NCBI GenBank assembly: GCA_027448945.1
Contig: DAIDMQ010000005.1
Span: forward strand, 1-64,000
DNA from: Gallionellaceae bacterium
Lineage (GTDB): Bacteria; Pseudomonadota; Gammaproteobacteria; Burkholderiales; Gallionellaceae
Direction of reading: 5' to 3'
DNA length: 64,000 bases
Below the pieces are notes generated by a model, which was not told the DNA's origin, did no database searches, and saw nothing but the letters and a program-made list of their open reading frames with translations. The first letter of the stretch is position 1. Each line of letters starts with the position of its first letter. Positions 54,253-63,991 of the stretch are shown here, piece by piece. The position numbers were made by a program, and so were the translations under genes.

Positions 54253-56244
54253 TTCGCTCAATAGAAACATCACCAATGAGCGCAACTTGGCGGGCTTGAC
54301 CGGCTTGTGCATCAAATGATGACCCGCCGCATTGGCCAGTTGCAATAAGTCTGTACTGGTATCGCCGCTGATCAAAATGGCGGGCGTCTGACTGCTGTTA
54401 TGCCTGCGCACCATCGCGATTACATCCATACCTGTTTCATCGTCCGCCAATTGGTAATCACTGATAATGAGGTCCCATACTGTCCCCTCCGACAACAACT
54501 CCTGCAAACGATCAAGATTAGTGGCCGACTCCACTGCACCACCCCAGGAAGCCAATATGGTGGCAGTGCTGGCCAACACCAATTCATCATCATCTATAAC
54601 CAACACTGACTTACCTTGCAATGGCAGCTTTTCGCCGGGCATTACCGAACTAAGCGCAGGATACTTTCCGCTATCCGACAATTTACGCAACTCAGTATTG
54701 ATAGGTACTTGTAGTGCAAACATGGAGCCACACCCAGGCGTGGATTTCAGCTCTATTCCCAAACCCAGCAACTTCACCAACCGATCCACGATGGCCAAGC
54801 CCAAGCCCTGCCCCTTGCTACTGTCCAATTGCGGCTTGGAGACTTGGAAGAACTCATTAAAGATATTTACTTGATCCTCCTGCGCGATACCAATACCGTT
54901 ATCTCTGATCTCAATACGCAACTGGTTGCCGCGTTTGCGACAGGCAATCATCACAATCCCATTCGGATGGCTGTAACGGATTGCATTACTGACCAGATTC
55001 ATCAGAATACGCTCCAACAGAATCGGATCGCTATCCACATACAGATTAGAAGTACGCACCACCAGTTTGACGTTTTTGATCGCCGCCAACATATGGTAAT
55101 CAGCGGCGACTCGACTGATGATGGTTGAAATCGCACATGGCTGGTACTGCGGGATCACACCACCAGAATCCAGCTTGGAGATATCCAACAGTGCATTCAA
55201 TAAAGTAACCAGCGCATCTACCGACTGTTCTACTTGCTCAACCAGATGCTGCTGAGATGAAGAGTTCAACTGGCGACGAAGTTCCGCGACATACAGACCC
55301 AACGCATGCAAGGGTTGCCTTAAATCATGACTGGCAGCGGCGAGAAATCGGCTCTTGTCTTGATTGGCGAGCACCGCCTCATCTTTTTTCTCGCGCAAGG
55401 CCTGCGTCGCCTGATCGATACGCTGCTGCAAGATCTCGCGATCCTGCTCCAATTCCACACTCATCTCGTTTAGACCATGTGCGAGCGTACTTAGCTCAAC
55501 CACATTGGTGTAGAACTTCGTTCTGGTGCTCAAATCACCCTTGGCGATCTTCTCTACAGCTTGACTCATTAAATGGATAGGTCGCGTAATACTCAAACTA
55601 GCTCTATAGATCAGATACAGCGCAATCATCAAAAACAGTGTCGTACCAATTAATGCCACGATCAAAATTTCGATTTTATCCTGCTCCGTATGCGCTTTAC
55701 TCATCTCGACGATCACGGCGCCAATCTGCTTGGCGGGCTCTCCGATGTCCAGATCATCAACTGCGACTTGGGTAGGTACGATGGGTTGATACAACCAGAG
55801 GCTCTGATCTGAAATTTTGATAGGATTCGTATCATTCACACCGCCAAATGGAATCACGTCTACCCATCTTGCAAAAGTCAACTGTTTGCCAGTTTGCTGC
55901 GCCACTTTGGCATCGTCATTCCTATCCAACTTCGCCGCCGTCATACTGCCCACGGTTAGTAAAGTCTCTGATGACGCGTTTAGTATCGCCACTCCGCGCA
56001 CATCCGACTCACGCAGACTGCCGTTAGCGATCATCCTGAGAAATTCCTGATTATTGGTGAAAACACCATACTCACTGCCCGAAGCTATCTGCCGGGCAAT
56101 CAATTTGCCGCGCTCCATCAGACTCTGATCCAGATCGGCAAAGCGACCGTGCAACAGGAAGAATTCCAGGCAAATGGTCAATATCAATAACGGTATCAAC
56201 GTTATCAACGCCATCTGCTGCTGGATGCTAGGTCTTCTGATCAT
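54238..56244 (-). CDS. Hybrid sensor histidine kinase with C-terminal receiver
   Basis: From the ATG at 56244 the protein has 668 residues. It has an N-terminal membrane helix (MALITLIPLLILTICLEFFLL), a periplasmic sensor (about 40-190), a second helix (EILIVALIGTTLFLMIALYLIY), a HAMP domain, a coiled coil and a HisKA domain with His at about 306 in ASHDLRQPLHALGLYV. An HATPase domain with DNGIGIAQEDQ and GQGLGLAIVDRLV follows, then a receiver with IDDDE, SDYQL and HKPVKP. No response regulator gene is adjacent, so it may signal to an unlinked partner. The signal is unknown. Confidence 0.92.
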   Translation of the reverse strand: MIRRPSIQQQMALITLIPLLILTICLEFFLLHGRFADLDQSLMERGKLIARQIASGSEYGVFTNNQEFLRMIANGSLRESDVRGVAILNASSETLLTVGSMTAAKLDRNDDAKVAQQTGKQLTFARWVDVIPFGGVNDTNPIKISDQSLWLYQPIVPTQVAVDDLDIGEPAKQIGAVIVEMSKAHTEQDKIEILIVALIGTTLFLMIALYLIYRASLSITRPIHLMSQAVEKIAKGDLSTRTKFYTNVVELSTLAHGLNEMSVELEQDREILQQRIDQATQALREKKDEAVLANQDKSRFLAAASHDLRQPLHALGLYVAELRRQLNSSSQQHLVEQVEQSVDALVTLLNALLDISKLDSGGVIPQYQPCAISTIISRVAADYHMLAAIKNVKLVVRTSNLYVDSDPILLERILMNLVSNAIRYSHPNGIVMIACRKRGNQLRIEIRDNGIGIAQEDQVNIFNEFFQVSKPQLDSSKGQGLGLAIVDRLVKLLGLGIELKSTPGCGSMFALQVPINTELRKLSDSGKYPALSSVMPGEKLPLQGKSVLVIDDDELVLASTATILASWGGAVESATNLDRLQELLSEGTVWDLIISDYQLADDETGMDVIAMVRRHNSSQTPAILISGDTSTDLLQLANAAGHHLMHKPVKPAKLRSLVMFLLSESSSA

Positions 56245-56475
56245 AGATGCGCCCGCGAGACAGACAATACAAAAAATGCTTGGTCTGAGTAGCCGATTTT
56301 CACTGGATATAAGCACTCATAAAAGTTAGATATTTCCGTTCCAAACGGTTTTATTAAAACACAACTGACACCGAAACTTGCCCATATATGCAGAGGCTAG
56401 TGCGATAGCAGGATATTTGAATTATACGGAACGGTAAAAATAATGGACCAGTGTTTTGAAATTGGGCTATAGATG

Positions 56476-56509
56476 AAAAAAGCACCTAGCCATTGCTGAC
56501 TAAGTGCTT
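56476..56509 (-). terminator. Intrinsic terminator after the tRNA cluster
   Basis: On the minus strand AAGCACTTAG and CTAGGTGCTT form a 10-bp stem (one wobble pair) with a 14-base loop running into TTTTTT. It lies 8 bp beyond the tRNA-His CCA end. Confidence 0.9.
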
Positions 56510-56516
56510 GATTATC

Positions 56517-56593
56517 TGGGGTGGCTGATGGGGCTCGAACCCACGACAACAGGAATCACAATCCTGGACTCTACCAACTGAGCTACAGCCACC
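56517..56593 (-). tRNA. tRNA-His(GTG)
   Basis: The cloverleaf has acceptor GTGGCTG/CAGCCAC, an extra 5' G (G-1) opposite C73 as expected for tRNA-His, anticodon loop TTGTGAT with GTG, TGGTTCGA-type T arm (GTTCGAGC) and an encoded CCA. It is the last of three tRNAs on this strand. Confidence 0.97.
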
Positions 56594-56619
56594 GTTGAAG
56601 CTTGCTACTGTACAGACAC

Positions 56620-56696
56620 TGGTGTGCCCGACAGGAATCGAACCTGTAACCCCCAGCTTAGAAGGCTGGTGCTCTATCCGGTTGAGCTACGGGCAC
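56620..56696 (-). tRNA. tRNA-Arg(TCT)
   Basis: The acceptor is GTGCCCG/CGGGCAC, the anticodon loop is CTTCTAA with TCT, the T arm has GGTTCGATTCC and the discriminator A is followed by an encoded CCA. It lies between tRNA-Pro and tRNA-His. Confidence 0.97.
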
Positions 56697-56732
56697 AATT
56701 CTTTTCTGGGAATTGAAAAACTACTAAAAACC

Positions 56733-56809
56733 TGGTCGGGGTGGAGAGATTCGAACTCCCGACATCCTGCTCCCAAAGCAGGCGCGCTACCAGGCTACGC
56801 TACACCCCG
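56733..56809 (-). tRNA. tRNA-Pro(TGG)
   Basis: The acceptor is CGGGGTG/CACCCCG, the anticodon loop is TTTGGGA with TGG, the T arm contains AGTTCGAATCT and CCA is encoded. It is the first tRNA after the promoter at 56820-56847. Confidence 0.97.
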
Positions 56810-56819
56810 AAGGCTGCGC

Positions 56820-56847
56820 ATTATATAGATGTTCGCAGCTAATGCAA
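56820..56847 (-). promoter_or_regulatory. Sigma-70 promoter of the tRNA cluster
   Basis: On the minus strand TTGCAT, 16 bases, then a perfect TATAAT lie 10 bp before the tRNA-Pro 5' end. The segment after the -10 is GC-rich (GCGCAGC), the discriminator type of stringently controlled stable-RNA promoters. Confidence 0.75.
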
Positions 56848-56916
56848 TTATTTTTTGAGATTTCTTTTAATAATTTTTATGCACACATTTTACGTGTCGA
56901 TAAAAATACAAACACA

Positions 56917-56950
56917 CCAGTTTTGCGGAACTGGATTTCCGTAAAACTGG
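56917..56950 (-). other. Long hairpin after pgsA
   Basis: CCAGTTTT.CGGAA and its complement form a 14-bp stem with a single wobble and a 6-base loop. It lies about 20 bp past the pgsA stop. The T-rich tail is interrupted (TGTGTTTGTATTTTT on the minus strand), so termination is likely but not certain. Confidence 0.6.
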
Positions 56951-56971
56951 CATGTAGAAAGTATTTTGTGA

Positions 56972-57538
56972 TCAGGATTTTTTTAGTTGCGGCATTGCGC
57001 GCATCAGGTAATAACCCATAGACCAGAGCGTCAACAATGCGGCGAGATACAACAGCAACTCACCCAAAAATTGAATATCCATACCCAACAACGGCTCGTG
57101 GTAGAGCAACATAAGCAAGGCTAGCATCTGGAATGTTGTCTTGATTTTGCCCAACATAGACACTGCAATACTCTTACTTGCCCCCACTTTGGCCATCCAT
57201 TCGCGCAAAGCAGAGATGGTGATCTCGCGACCGATGATGATGAAGGCTATCAGTGCATCCGCACGCCCGAGTTTGACCAATAGCAGCAATGCCGCAGCGA
57301 CCATCAATTTATCCGCAACCGGATCCAAAAAAGCACCAAAGGCAGACATCTGATCAAGTTTGCGCGCCAGATAGCCATCCAACCAATCGGTCATAGCCGC
57401 CAGCATGAACACCGAGGTGGCGAACAGATTTTTGTAGTGCGGACTGATCGTATGATCCGAGAGATAGAACACCGAGACGAACACCGGTATCAGCAGAATA
57501 CGCAACCAAGTCAGTAGATTAGGAATGTTATATTGCAT
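56972..57538 (-). CDS. pgsA: CDP-diacylglycerol-glycerol-3-phosphate 3-phosphatidyltransferase PgsA
   Basis: The 188-residue membrane enzyme makes phosphatidylglycerol phosphate. The CDP-alcohol phosphotransferase motif is complete: TDWLDGYLARKLDQ through GAFLDPVADK (Asp, Asp-Gly, Ala-Arg, Gly, Asp, Asp). About five to six membrane helices are expected. It follows uvrC by 112 bp, the widespread uvrC-pgsA-tRNA arrangement. Confidence 0.96.
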   Translation of the reverse strand: MQYNIPNLLTWLRILLIPVFVSVFYLSDHTISPHYKNLFATSVFMLAAMTDWLDGYLARKLDQMSAFGAFLDPVADKLMVAAALLLLVKLGRADALIAFIIIGREITISALREWMAKVGASKSIAVSMLGKIKTTFQMLALLMLLYHEPLLGMDIQFLGELLLYLAALLTLWSMGYYLMRAMPQLKKS

Positions 57539-57650
57539 TTAATTAAAATTTTTAGTTTTGCTTAGGCAGCCAGCATTGTCGCATTGACTGGCGAATAACC
57601 TCAGTGTAGCCGCTGCCAATTCGTTTCAGCAACAATATGTTCATAAAATC

Positions 57651-59459
57651 TCAATGTAATTGTTGATAGATCTTCTCCGCCAGCGCCTTGCTGATCCCAT
57701 CGACCTGACACAATTGCTCAACGCTCGCTTGCTGTATCTCGCGCAATCCACCAAAATGCGTCAGCAAATTGCGCCTGCGTTTATCGCCGACGCCAGCAAT
57801 CTCCGACAAGCTAGAGACCATGCGCGCCTTGCCGCGCTTGGCACGGTGACCGGTGATAGCGAAGCGATGCGCCTCATCGCGCACTTGCTGTATAAGGTGC
57901 AAAGCTGGGTTGTCACCGGACAGTCGTATCGCATCACGGTCTGGAAAAATCAATTGCTCCATGCCGACCTTACGCTCCACGCCTTTGGCAACACCAACCA
58001 GTGCAAGATCGTTCAGCCCCAATTCGTGCATCACATCCATCGCGATATGTAGCTGCCCCAAACCACCGTCTATCAACACCAGATCGGGGCGTGCACCCTC
58101 ACCTGCCGCCAACTTCTCATAGCGCCGCGTCAATGCCTGACGCATCGCAGCGTAGTCATCACCCGGCGTAATTCCTGTGATGTTGTAACGGCGGTATTGC
58201 GCGGAACGCATATCCAAATCTTCGTAGACCACACAAGAAGCTTGGGTCGCCTCGCCCATGGTGTGGCTGATATCGAAGCACTCGATGCGTTGCATATCTG
58301 GCAAACCCACCAATTCGCGCAAAGTATCTAGGCGCAACTGCTGCCCGCCCTGCTGCATAGCACGCTGCTGCAACGCCAATAGCGCATTCTTCTCGGCCAT
58401 CTCCAGCCATTGCTTCTTATCGCCAGATTGGGGAAGTGCGATGCGCACATTACGCCCTGCCTGTTCGCTGAGGAGTTCAACCAAAGCATCGTCCACACAT
58501 TCAAGGTTCACGAGCAATATGGACGGCACGCCGCGGCTTAGATAATGCTGTGCGATAAAGGCAGACAGCACTTCTGGCAGCGTCAGCCCTTCCGCATGAT
58601 CGGGGAAAAAGCTCTTGTCACCCAAATGACGACCACCGCGCATCATCGCCAGATTGACACACACAGTTTCGTCCAATTGCATCACCGCGATGATGTCGGC
58701 ATCGGTGGTGTTGCCGGTCGACTCCACGAATTGTTTTTGCTGTACCACATGCAGATCGCGTAACTGATCGCGTAACACGGCGGCCTGCTCATAATGCATA
58801 GACTCTGCAGCCTGCTCCATCGCCGCACGCAAGGTCTGCTCGACCTCCTGATGCCTGCCGTTTAACAACAACACGGCATTGCGTATATCGGCCTGATAGT
58901 CTTCCTTGCTGATAAGATTCACACAGGGTGCGGTGCAACGATGGATCTGATGCAGCAAACAGGGACGGGTGCGATTGTTAAACACACTGTCTTCGCAGGT
59001 GCGTATGCGGAAGATCTTCTGCAACAACTGGCTGCTGTCCTTGGCGGCTTGGGCATTCGGGTACGGCCCAAAGTATTGATGCTGACGATTCGGCGTACCT
59101 CGAAAATAAGTCAGTCGCGGAAACTCCTGGCCCGTAAGCACAATATAAGGATAGGACTTGTCGTCGCGAAACAGGATGTTGTAACGCGGTTTGAGCGACT
59201 TGATGAGATTATTCTCCAGCAGCAAGGCCTCCGCTTCGGAGCGTGTCACCGTGGTCTCTATGCTCGCGATATGCGACACCATCAACCGAATCCGGGGCGA
59301 AATATTGGTCTTTTGGAAATACGAAGAAACGCGCTTCTTTAATTGCTTGGCTTTACCCACATACAAAACATTGCCCTGCTTATCGAAATAGCGATATACG
59401 CCAGGCAACAGCGGCAAGCTGGCGAGTATCGCTTTGGGATCGAAAGGTTCAGTTGCCAA
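57651..59459 (-). CDS. uvrC: Excinuclease ABC subunit UvrC
   Basis: The 602-residue nuclease has an N-terminal GIY-YIG domain ([23 protein letters not shown]), a central cysteine cluster region, a UVR motif (about 200-240, [20 protein letters not shown]), the RNase-H-like 5' nuclease domain with [20 protein letters not shown] and two C-terminal helix-hairpin-helix units. It makes both cuts in nucleotide excision repair. The start is TTG 59459, which fits the family N-terminus ([15 protein letters not shown]), and it overlaps the preceding glycosylase gene by 11 bp. Confidence 0.96.
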   Translation of the reverse strand: MATEPFDPKAILASLPLLPGVYRYFDKQGNVLYVGKAKQLKKRVSSYFQKTNISPRIRLMVSHIASIETTVTRSEAEALLLENNLIKSLKPRYNILFRDDKSYPYIVLTGQEFPRLTYFRGTPNRQHQYFGPYPNAQAAKDSSQLLQKIFRIRTCEDSVFNNRTRPCLLHQIHRCTAPCVNLISKEDYQADIRNAVLLLNGRHQEVEQTLRAAMEQAAESMHYEQAAVLRDQLRDLHVVQQKQFVESTGNTTDADIIAVMQLDETVCVNLAMMRGGRHLGDKSFFPDHAEGLTLPEVLSAFIAQHYLSRGVPSILLVNLECVDDALVELLSEQAGRNVRIALPQSGDKKQWLEMAEKNALLALQQRAMQQGGQQLRLDTLRELVGLPDMQRIECFDISHTMGEATQASCVVYEDLDMRSAQYRRYNITGITPGDDYAAMRQALTRRYEKLAAGEGARPDLVLIDGGLGQLHIAMDVMHELGLNDLALVGVAKGVERKVGMEQLIFPDRDAIRLSGDNPALHLIQQVRDEAHRFAITGHRAKRGKARMVSSLSEIAGVGDKRRRNLLTHFGGLREIQQASVEQLCQVDGISKALAEKIYQQLH

Positions 59460-60090
59460 GATGTGCGGAGACGCTCCCGATCACATCCTCGAACATGGCT
59501 GTGGTCAGGCGTTTGGTCTGGGTGTTGTAGCGACTACAATGATAACTATCAAACAAAGTCGCGCCGTTAGGCAATTGATGACGCGCAGCATGTCCGAAAA
59601 CATATTCAGACTTGCGGCATTTCAAGGCCATTAGCACCGCATTGTGCGCGATGGTACCCAAAGCCATGATTGCCGCACCCTGCGGAAGCAAAGCAAGCTC
59701 CTGTGTGAGATATCCATTGCACTGCTTAATCTCGCTGGTCTCAGGCTTATTCTGCGGCGGCAGACAGCGCACTGCATTGGTAATGCGGCAGCCAATCAAG
59801 CTCAACTCCGCATTCGCCTCGCCCGCGTCATTCAGCGGACGGGGGCTGGTCGCAAAGCCGAACTTGTGCAAAGTGCCATATAGCAGATCACCGGCATAAT
59901 CACCGGTGAAGGGTCTGCCAGTACGATTCGCGCCGTGCATACCTGGTGCCAACCCCACCATCAGAAAGGGCGTGCCCGCCACACCGAATGAAGGCACGGG
60001 CAAGGCAAAATAGGCAGGATGCTCGACCTTGACCTCATCCAAAAAGGTCGCAAGACGAGGACACTGCCTACAACCCAGCGCAATTGTCAT
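59449..60090 (-). CDS. Family 5 (UDGb-type) uracil-DNA glycosylase
   Basis: From the ATG at 60090 the protein has 213 residues ([17 protein letters not shown]). Motif A is [16 protein letters not shown] and motif B is SYHCSRYNT, the pattern of UDGb enzymes rather than family 1 or 4. Four conserved Cys (CRQC near the N-terminus, RCLPPQNKP and a later one) suit a 4Fe-4S cluster. It removes uracil and related deaminated bases. It overlaps the upstream 709-codon gene as ATGA and the downstream uvrC by 11 bp, a repair-linked coupled set. Confidence 0.9.
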   Translation of the reverse strand: MTIALGCRQCPRLATFLDEVKVEHPAYFALPVPSFGVAGTPFLMVGLAPGMHGANRTGRPFTGDYAGDLLYGTLHKFGFATSPRPLNDAGEANAELSLIGCRITNAVRCLPPQNKPETSEIKQCNGYLTQELALLPQGAAIMALGTIAHNAVLMALKCRKSEYVFGHAARHQLPNGATLFDSYHCSRYNTQTKRLTTAMFEDVIGSVSAHLGN

Positions 60091-62216
60091 GGAGAGGTAT
60101 GACCGAAGAAACCGTAATACCACAACACACCCACCGAGCAGATGCCCAATGCAATGATGACATAGAACGGCCACAAAGATTTTTTATCTGCGTAAGGATC
60201 GGCCAGTGAGCGGCGCGCGCCTGCTGGCAGAGTCCCCAGTCCTGTGAGAGAAGTACCAAATGGAATATTGATCCTGGCGCGCGCATTGATTGCCCAACCA
60301 TTGGCATCCAAGATAGGCGCCAGATTGCGGTTCTTCAATTTGAACCATGCCAAGATCACGGCAGGTCCTGATACTAGCAACATCATACCGACCAAGGCCA
60401 AAGGCATTTGCCAGAACTTAAGGCTCAACATGCCCGCCACCACTGAGGCCAAGATACCGCCTATCGCGCCTATCGCCAGACCAATCGCAGCAAATATACC
60501 GGCAAATTTACCCACATCGAAAGCTGGCTTGGCTGCTGCCGGTGCGGCAACCGACTTACCATGCTCCACTGCGCCGCTGGCCAATTTTGCATCAACAGCA
60601 TTGGCCTTGGAGGCAGCCAGCTTCTGTATCTGTTCACTAATCATCTTCACCAGTTTCTTGTAGGGTGACCAGAAGGCCTGACGCAGACTGATGGGGTTAT
60701 CTATGATGCGTACGATGTTGGCGTCCCAGTCGCGACCGGCACGGTCATAAAACACACCGTTACGTCCTACCATCAAAAAATCTGCATCGCCTGAAGTGAA
60801 AGCCGCAGCGATGTTCATTTTCTCCTTACCCGCATTGCGCGTACATTCGCAATACACCAGACAGATACCACCCATATTCGCGAAACTGGCATGTTTGCCC
60901 ACATCATCGACCTTGATGCATAGCTCGCAACTACGACCATCCAAGTACAAGCTGCCGACTTGGAAGATTGCCTTGTCTTTGCCAGTGTAGAAGTTACGGA
61001 ATGAAATGAAGTTGTTCACCAACAGATACAGATTCCGGTTGTAGCGCAGCAGTCTCTCCACCGAACGGATTGCCTTCACTTCCGTCTCGACTGCCTTGTC
61101 TTGAGCGATCAGGTCGTTAATCGCAGCCTGATGATTGCCTGCCAACAATTGGGTAATCCTGTCCATGCCCAAGGAAGCGACGGAAGTCTCCGGCTTATTG
61201 GCTTGCCATGTAGCGTAGGCATTGAAGCGTTCGCATACCGACTGCCAGTCAGCCGCCGACAAGCCGGCTTTGTCACCCAACAACGGGATCAGCACTTTCG
61301 TTTGCAAGGCAGCAACACGCGCAGCCCAGACCGGATTGAGTCCGCTACGCAATGGCAATGCTTTATCCGCTGCAATGGTGGCGAGCGGGAAACCTTCAAT
61401 CTCGGCGTTTTTTGCAGATAGACTCAGGGCCGCCAGTTGCTGATAGTCAGCCGTCGCACGACTCAGGGGTTCGGCGGCACGCGCATCGTAAGCAGCCAGC
61501 TGGCAACGTGTAAAGTAATCGTCCAACTTGGCACGCACAGCGTTGAAAACAGCGGCAGCCTCTTCTGTCGCATCCCCCAGCAGCATTGCCGTTCCAGTAA
61601 CCGTCTTGTACCAGTCCGAATACGCACCCAACTCAGCAAAGAATTTTTCGCTTAAATTGGCATCGATACCTGCATCGCCGGACATATCCACTAGCGAGCC
61701 CATGCACTTCATTGCATCTTCGACAGTTGCCCTAACCGCCGCATCGTCTATCTGTTTGGCAGCGACTACGCCATCGCCGTTAAAGCGCAAGGCAGCGACG
61801 AAATTCTCGATGTCCGCCATATCAGCCAAAGAGATTTCCAGAGCATCGGGCTTACCCAGACTTTTAAGGATGTGACGCGCTGAAGACAGAACATGCTTGC
61901 CCTCTTCAGTGCTGTCGTCGATATCGTTGAGGGACAACTTGTCGGCGCCTCGCACCAGTACATCAGCATCCTTAAGCAATCCACCCACCCATGAGATAGC
62001 AGCCAGCACTTCGTTCGCGCGAACACGACCATCACTATCACTGTCTATCATGTCCAGCGTCTTGTTATCGAACTCGATGCCACGTGTCGGGCAACTCAAC
62101 GCCACCCACAACTTCTGATCCAGCTCTTTGAGTGCCAACAGATCAGCGCCCTTATCCAGTTGCACCTGATCGAAACCGCCTGCGCGGAAAAAACTCCATG
62201 AATGCGTAGCTGACAT
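60087..62216 (-). CDS. EF-hand membrane protein of unknown function
   Basis: The 709-residue protein is not assigned to a characterised family. Near the N-terminus it has a canonical 12-residue calcium loop DSDSDGRVRANE (58-69). A second acidic stretch, FNGDGVVAAKQIDD, looks like a degenerate partner. A long helical middle follows, then a region with two Cys-containing segments (CELCIKVD, VYCECTR). Three membrane helices are predicted at about 570-595, 604-625 and 683-703. It is coupled to the UDGb gene by an ATGA overlap. A calcium-responsive membrane role is only inference. Confidence 0.85.
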   Translation of the reverse strand: MSATHSWSFFRAGGFDQVQLDKGADLLALKELDQKLWVALSCPTRGIEFDNKTLDMIDSDSDGRVRANEVLAAISWVGGLLKDADVLVRGADKLSLNDIDDSTEEGKHVLSSARHILKSLGKPDALEISLADMADIENFVAALRFNGDGVVAAKQIDDAAVRATVEDAMKCMGSLVDMSGDAGIDANLSEKFFAELGAYSDWYKTVTGTAMLLGDATEEAAAVFNAVRAKLDDYFTRCQLAAYDARAAEPLSRATADYQQLAALSLSAKNAEIEGFPLATIAADKALPLRSGLNPVWAARVAALQTKVLIPLLGDKAGLSAADWQSVCERFNAYATWQANKPETSVASLGMDRITQLLAGNHQAAINDLIAQDKAVETEVKAIRSVERLLRYNRNLYLLVNNFISFRNFYTGKDKAIFQVGSLYLDGRSCELCIKVDDVGKHASFANMGGICLVYCECTRNAGKEKMNIAAAFTSGDADFLMVGRNGVFYDRAGRDWDANIVRIIDNPISLRQAFWSPYKKLVKMISEQIQKLAASKANAVDAKLASGAVEHGKSVAAPAAAKPAFDVGKFAGIFAAIGLAIGAIGGILASVVAGMLSLKFWQMPLALVGMMLLVSGPAVILAWFKLKNRNLAPILDANGWAINARARINIPFGTSLTGLGTLPAGARRSLADPYADKKSLWPFYVIIALGICSVGVLWYYGFFGHTSP

Positions 62217-62266
62217 ACCTATCTCCTGATGTTGTTATGTGTGTAAAGAAAAGAGAAACTGAAAGC

Positions 62267-62297
62267 AAAAAACGCGATGATTATACTCAAGCTCGCG
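62267..62297 (-). terminator. Possible weak terminator after rlmJ
   Basis: On the minus strand CGCGA and TCGCG form a short 5-bp stem with a 15-base loop followed by TTTTTT. It lies about 36 bp past the rlmJ stop. Confidence 0.5.
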
Positions 62298-62332
62298 ACT
62301 ATAGCTGCCGTGTCCAGCCTTGCAATGAAAAG

Positions 62333-63178
62333 CTAATCCTCGCTGGACTCCAAGGTGTAATGCGCATGCACATCCTGAGCCAGATGCTTGCTCAAATAAG
62401 GCATAACTTCCTGTAATACACCATGCAAGGTCCAGGGCGGATTAAGAATGAACATCCCACTGCCATGCATACCAAAGCCTTCCGCACTCGGCTGCTGCAC
62501 GGTAAGCGCAACATGTAGCCAACTCTTGACCGGCAGATGCTTGAGATTCTCAGGCAGTTGTTGCGCATCAGAACGCTGTAACTGCGGATACCAGACTGCA
62601 TACACGCCATTGGCGAAACGGTCCAGGCCCTCGCCCAAAGCCGTCACCACACGCTGGTAATCCTGCTTCTCTTCATAGGGGGGATCAATCAACACCAGCG
62701 CACGGCGCGGTGGAGGTGGCAGCAAAGCCTTGAGCGCACCAAATCCGTCAGCTTGATACATCAACACTTGCGAGCCCTGCCCAGCAAAGTTCTCCTGCAA
62801 TATTTCGTAATCAGTAGGATGTAACTCATATAGACGCAACTTGTCCTGTGCACGCATAATTTCAAGCGCCACTAGCGGCGAGCCTGGATATAAACTCATC
62901 TGACCGTCACTATTCAGCGCCTTCACCAGCGCCACATAGTCTGCCAAGGCAACAGGCAAATCGTCGCGATTCCACAAGCGTGCAATGCCGCTTTCATACT
63001 CGGCATTCTGTGTCGCATAACCACTATCCAAGGAGTAGCAACCCGCCCCGGCATGGGTATCGATATACCAATAGGGTTTGTCCTTTTGTCCTAGATAACG
63101 CAGCAACTGCATCTCTACAAAGTGTTTCAATACATCGGCGTGATTGCCGGCGTGGAAAGCGTGGCGGTAACTCAGCAT
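62333..63178 (-). CDS. rlmJ: 23S rRNA (adenine-2030-N6)-methyltransferase RlmJ
   Basis: The 281-residue enzyme begins MLSYRHAFHAGNHADVLKHF, the family's typical N-terminus. It has the N6-adenine catalytic motif DPPYEEKQDY (in VLIDPPYE) and SLYPGSPLVALEIMRAQD for SAM binding. It methylates A2030 of 23S rRNA. It stands alone on this strand, with a 135-bp divergent gap to the downstream membrane gene. Confidence 0.95.
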   Translation of the reverse strand: MLSYRHAFHAGNHADVLKHFVEMQLLRYLGQKDKPYWYIDTHAGAGCYSLDSGYATQNAEYESGIARLWNRDDLPVALADYVALVKALNSDGQMSLYPGSPLVALEIMRAQDKLRLYELHPTDYEILQENFAGQGSQVLMYQADGFGALKALLPPPPRRALVLIDPPYEEKQDYQRVVTALGEGLDRFANGVYAVWYPQLQRSDAQQLPENLKHLPVKSWLHVALTVQQPSAEGFGMHGSGMFILNPPWTLHGVLQEVMPYLSKHLAQDVHAHYTLESSED

Positions 63179-63313
63179 GATTACGCGTGGGGAATTTAAG
63201 CAGTTCGTAATTGTGCCATGAGCGCTATCACCCTACACAACATGAATTCACTTTTTTACGCGCAAAGCTGGCACAATTAGGACATAACGACACGCACTCC
63301 ATTGATCGCCAAC

Positions 63314-63991
63314 ATGGAAATCTACTCTAAAATCTTTAGCAACGATGGCTTGTTGATCTGCAACTATCTGTTCGCCTTCATCCTATTGCGCGCCATCTGG
63401 ACCGCCCCTTGGAAGAGTTTTCTAAGCAATCATGTGCGCTTCAACGCACTGATCGGCCTGACCATATGGCTGGCCGCTTTGTGGTTCTTTCCGGTGGGTG
63501 TGCGTGAAGGACTAAAACTGCACCCGCTGGGCGCAACGCTGTGCTTTCTGATGTTCGACTGGCAGATCGCCACCCTAATGTTAAGCGGCATCTTGTTAGG
63601 CTCGCTCTACCACCATCACGACAACTTCATTGTGTTTGGCAACATCGGTCTGGTGATGATCGCCCTGCCTATCGCAGCCAGCTGGTTAGGACTACGTTTG
63701 TTTTACCGCTTTGGCAAACCCAACTACTTCGGCTTCGTGATTTGGAACGGCTATACAATGGGCGCTTTGACCATGACACTTTCCGCAATCGTCAACGGTT
63801 GGATTATCCTCGCCAGCGGCACTCAATCAGCCTTTACCATGCAAAATGTGTACTGGAACTACCTGCCCATCATCATCTCTATAGAATCCGTGCTCACTGG
63901 CGCATTCATTTCAGGCTTCGCCGTCGCCCTCCCCGACTCTGTCACCCATTTCGACAAAGACATCTACTATCCTGAGAAGCCCGACAAGTAA
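63314..63991 (+). CDS. CbiM-like (COG3235) membrane protein
   Basis: From the ATG at 63314 the product has 225 residues and six to seven membrane helices. Landmarks are LRAIWTAPWKSFL, GVREGLKLHPLGATLCFLMFDW and the NYFGFVIWNGYTMGALTM segment, matching the COG3235 relatives of energy-coupling-factor S components (CbiM family). A role in cobalt, nickel or vitamin uptake is possible, but no ECF ATPase or T-component gene is visible here. A TTG at 63302 would add four residues. Confidence 0.75.
   Translation: MEIYSKIFSNDGLLICNYLFAFILLRAIWTAPWKSFLSNHVRFNALIGLTIWLAALWFFPVGVREGLKLHPLGATLCFLMFDWQIATLMLSGILLGSLYHHHDNFIVFGNIGLVMIALPIAASWLGLRLFYRFGKPNYFGFVIWNGYTMGALTMTLSAIVNGWIILASGTQSAFTMQNVYWNYLPIIISIESVLTGAFISGFAVALPDSVTHFDKDIYYPEKPDK

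Noticed and set aside
63179-63313. Possible cobalamin riboswitch before the CbiM-like gene.
   Set aside because: The gap is only 135 bp and no B12-box sequence was recognised.
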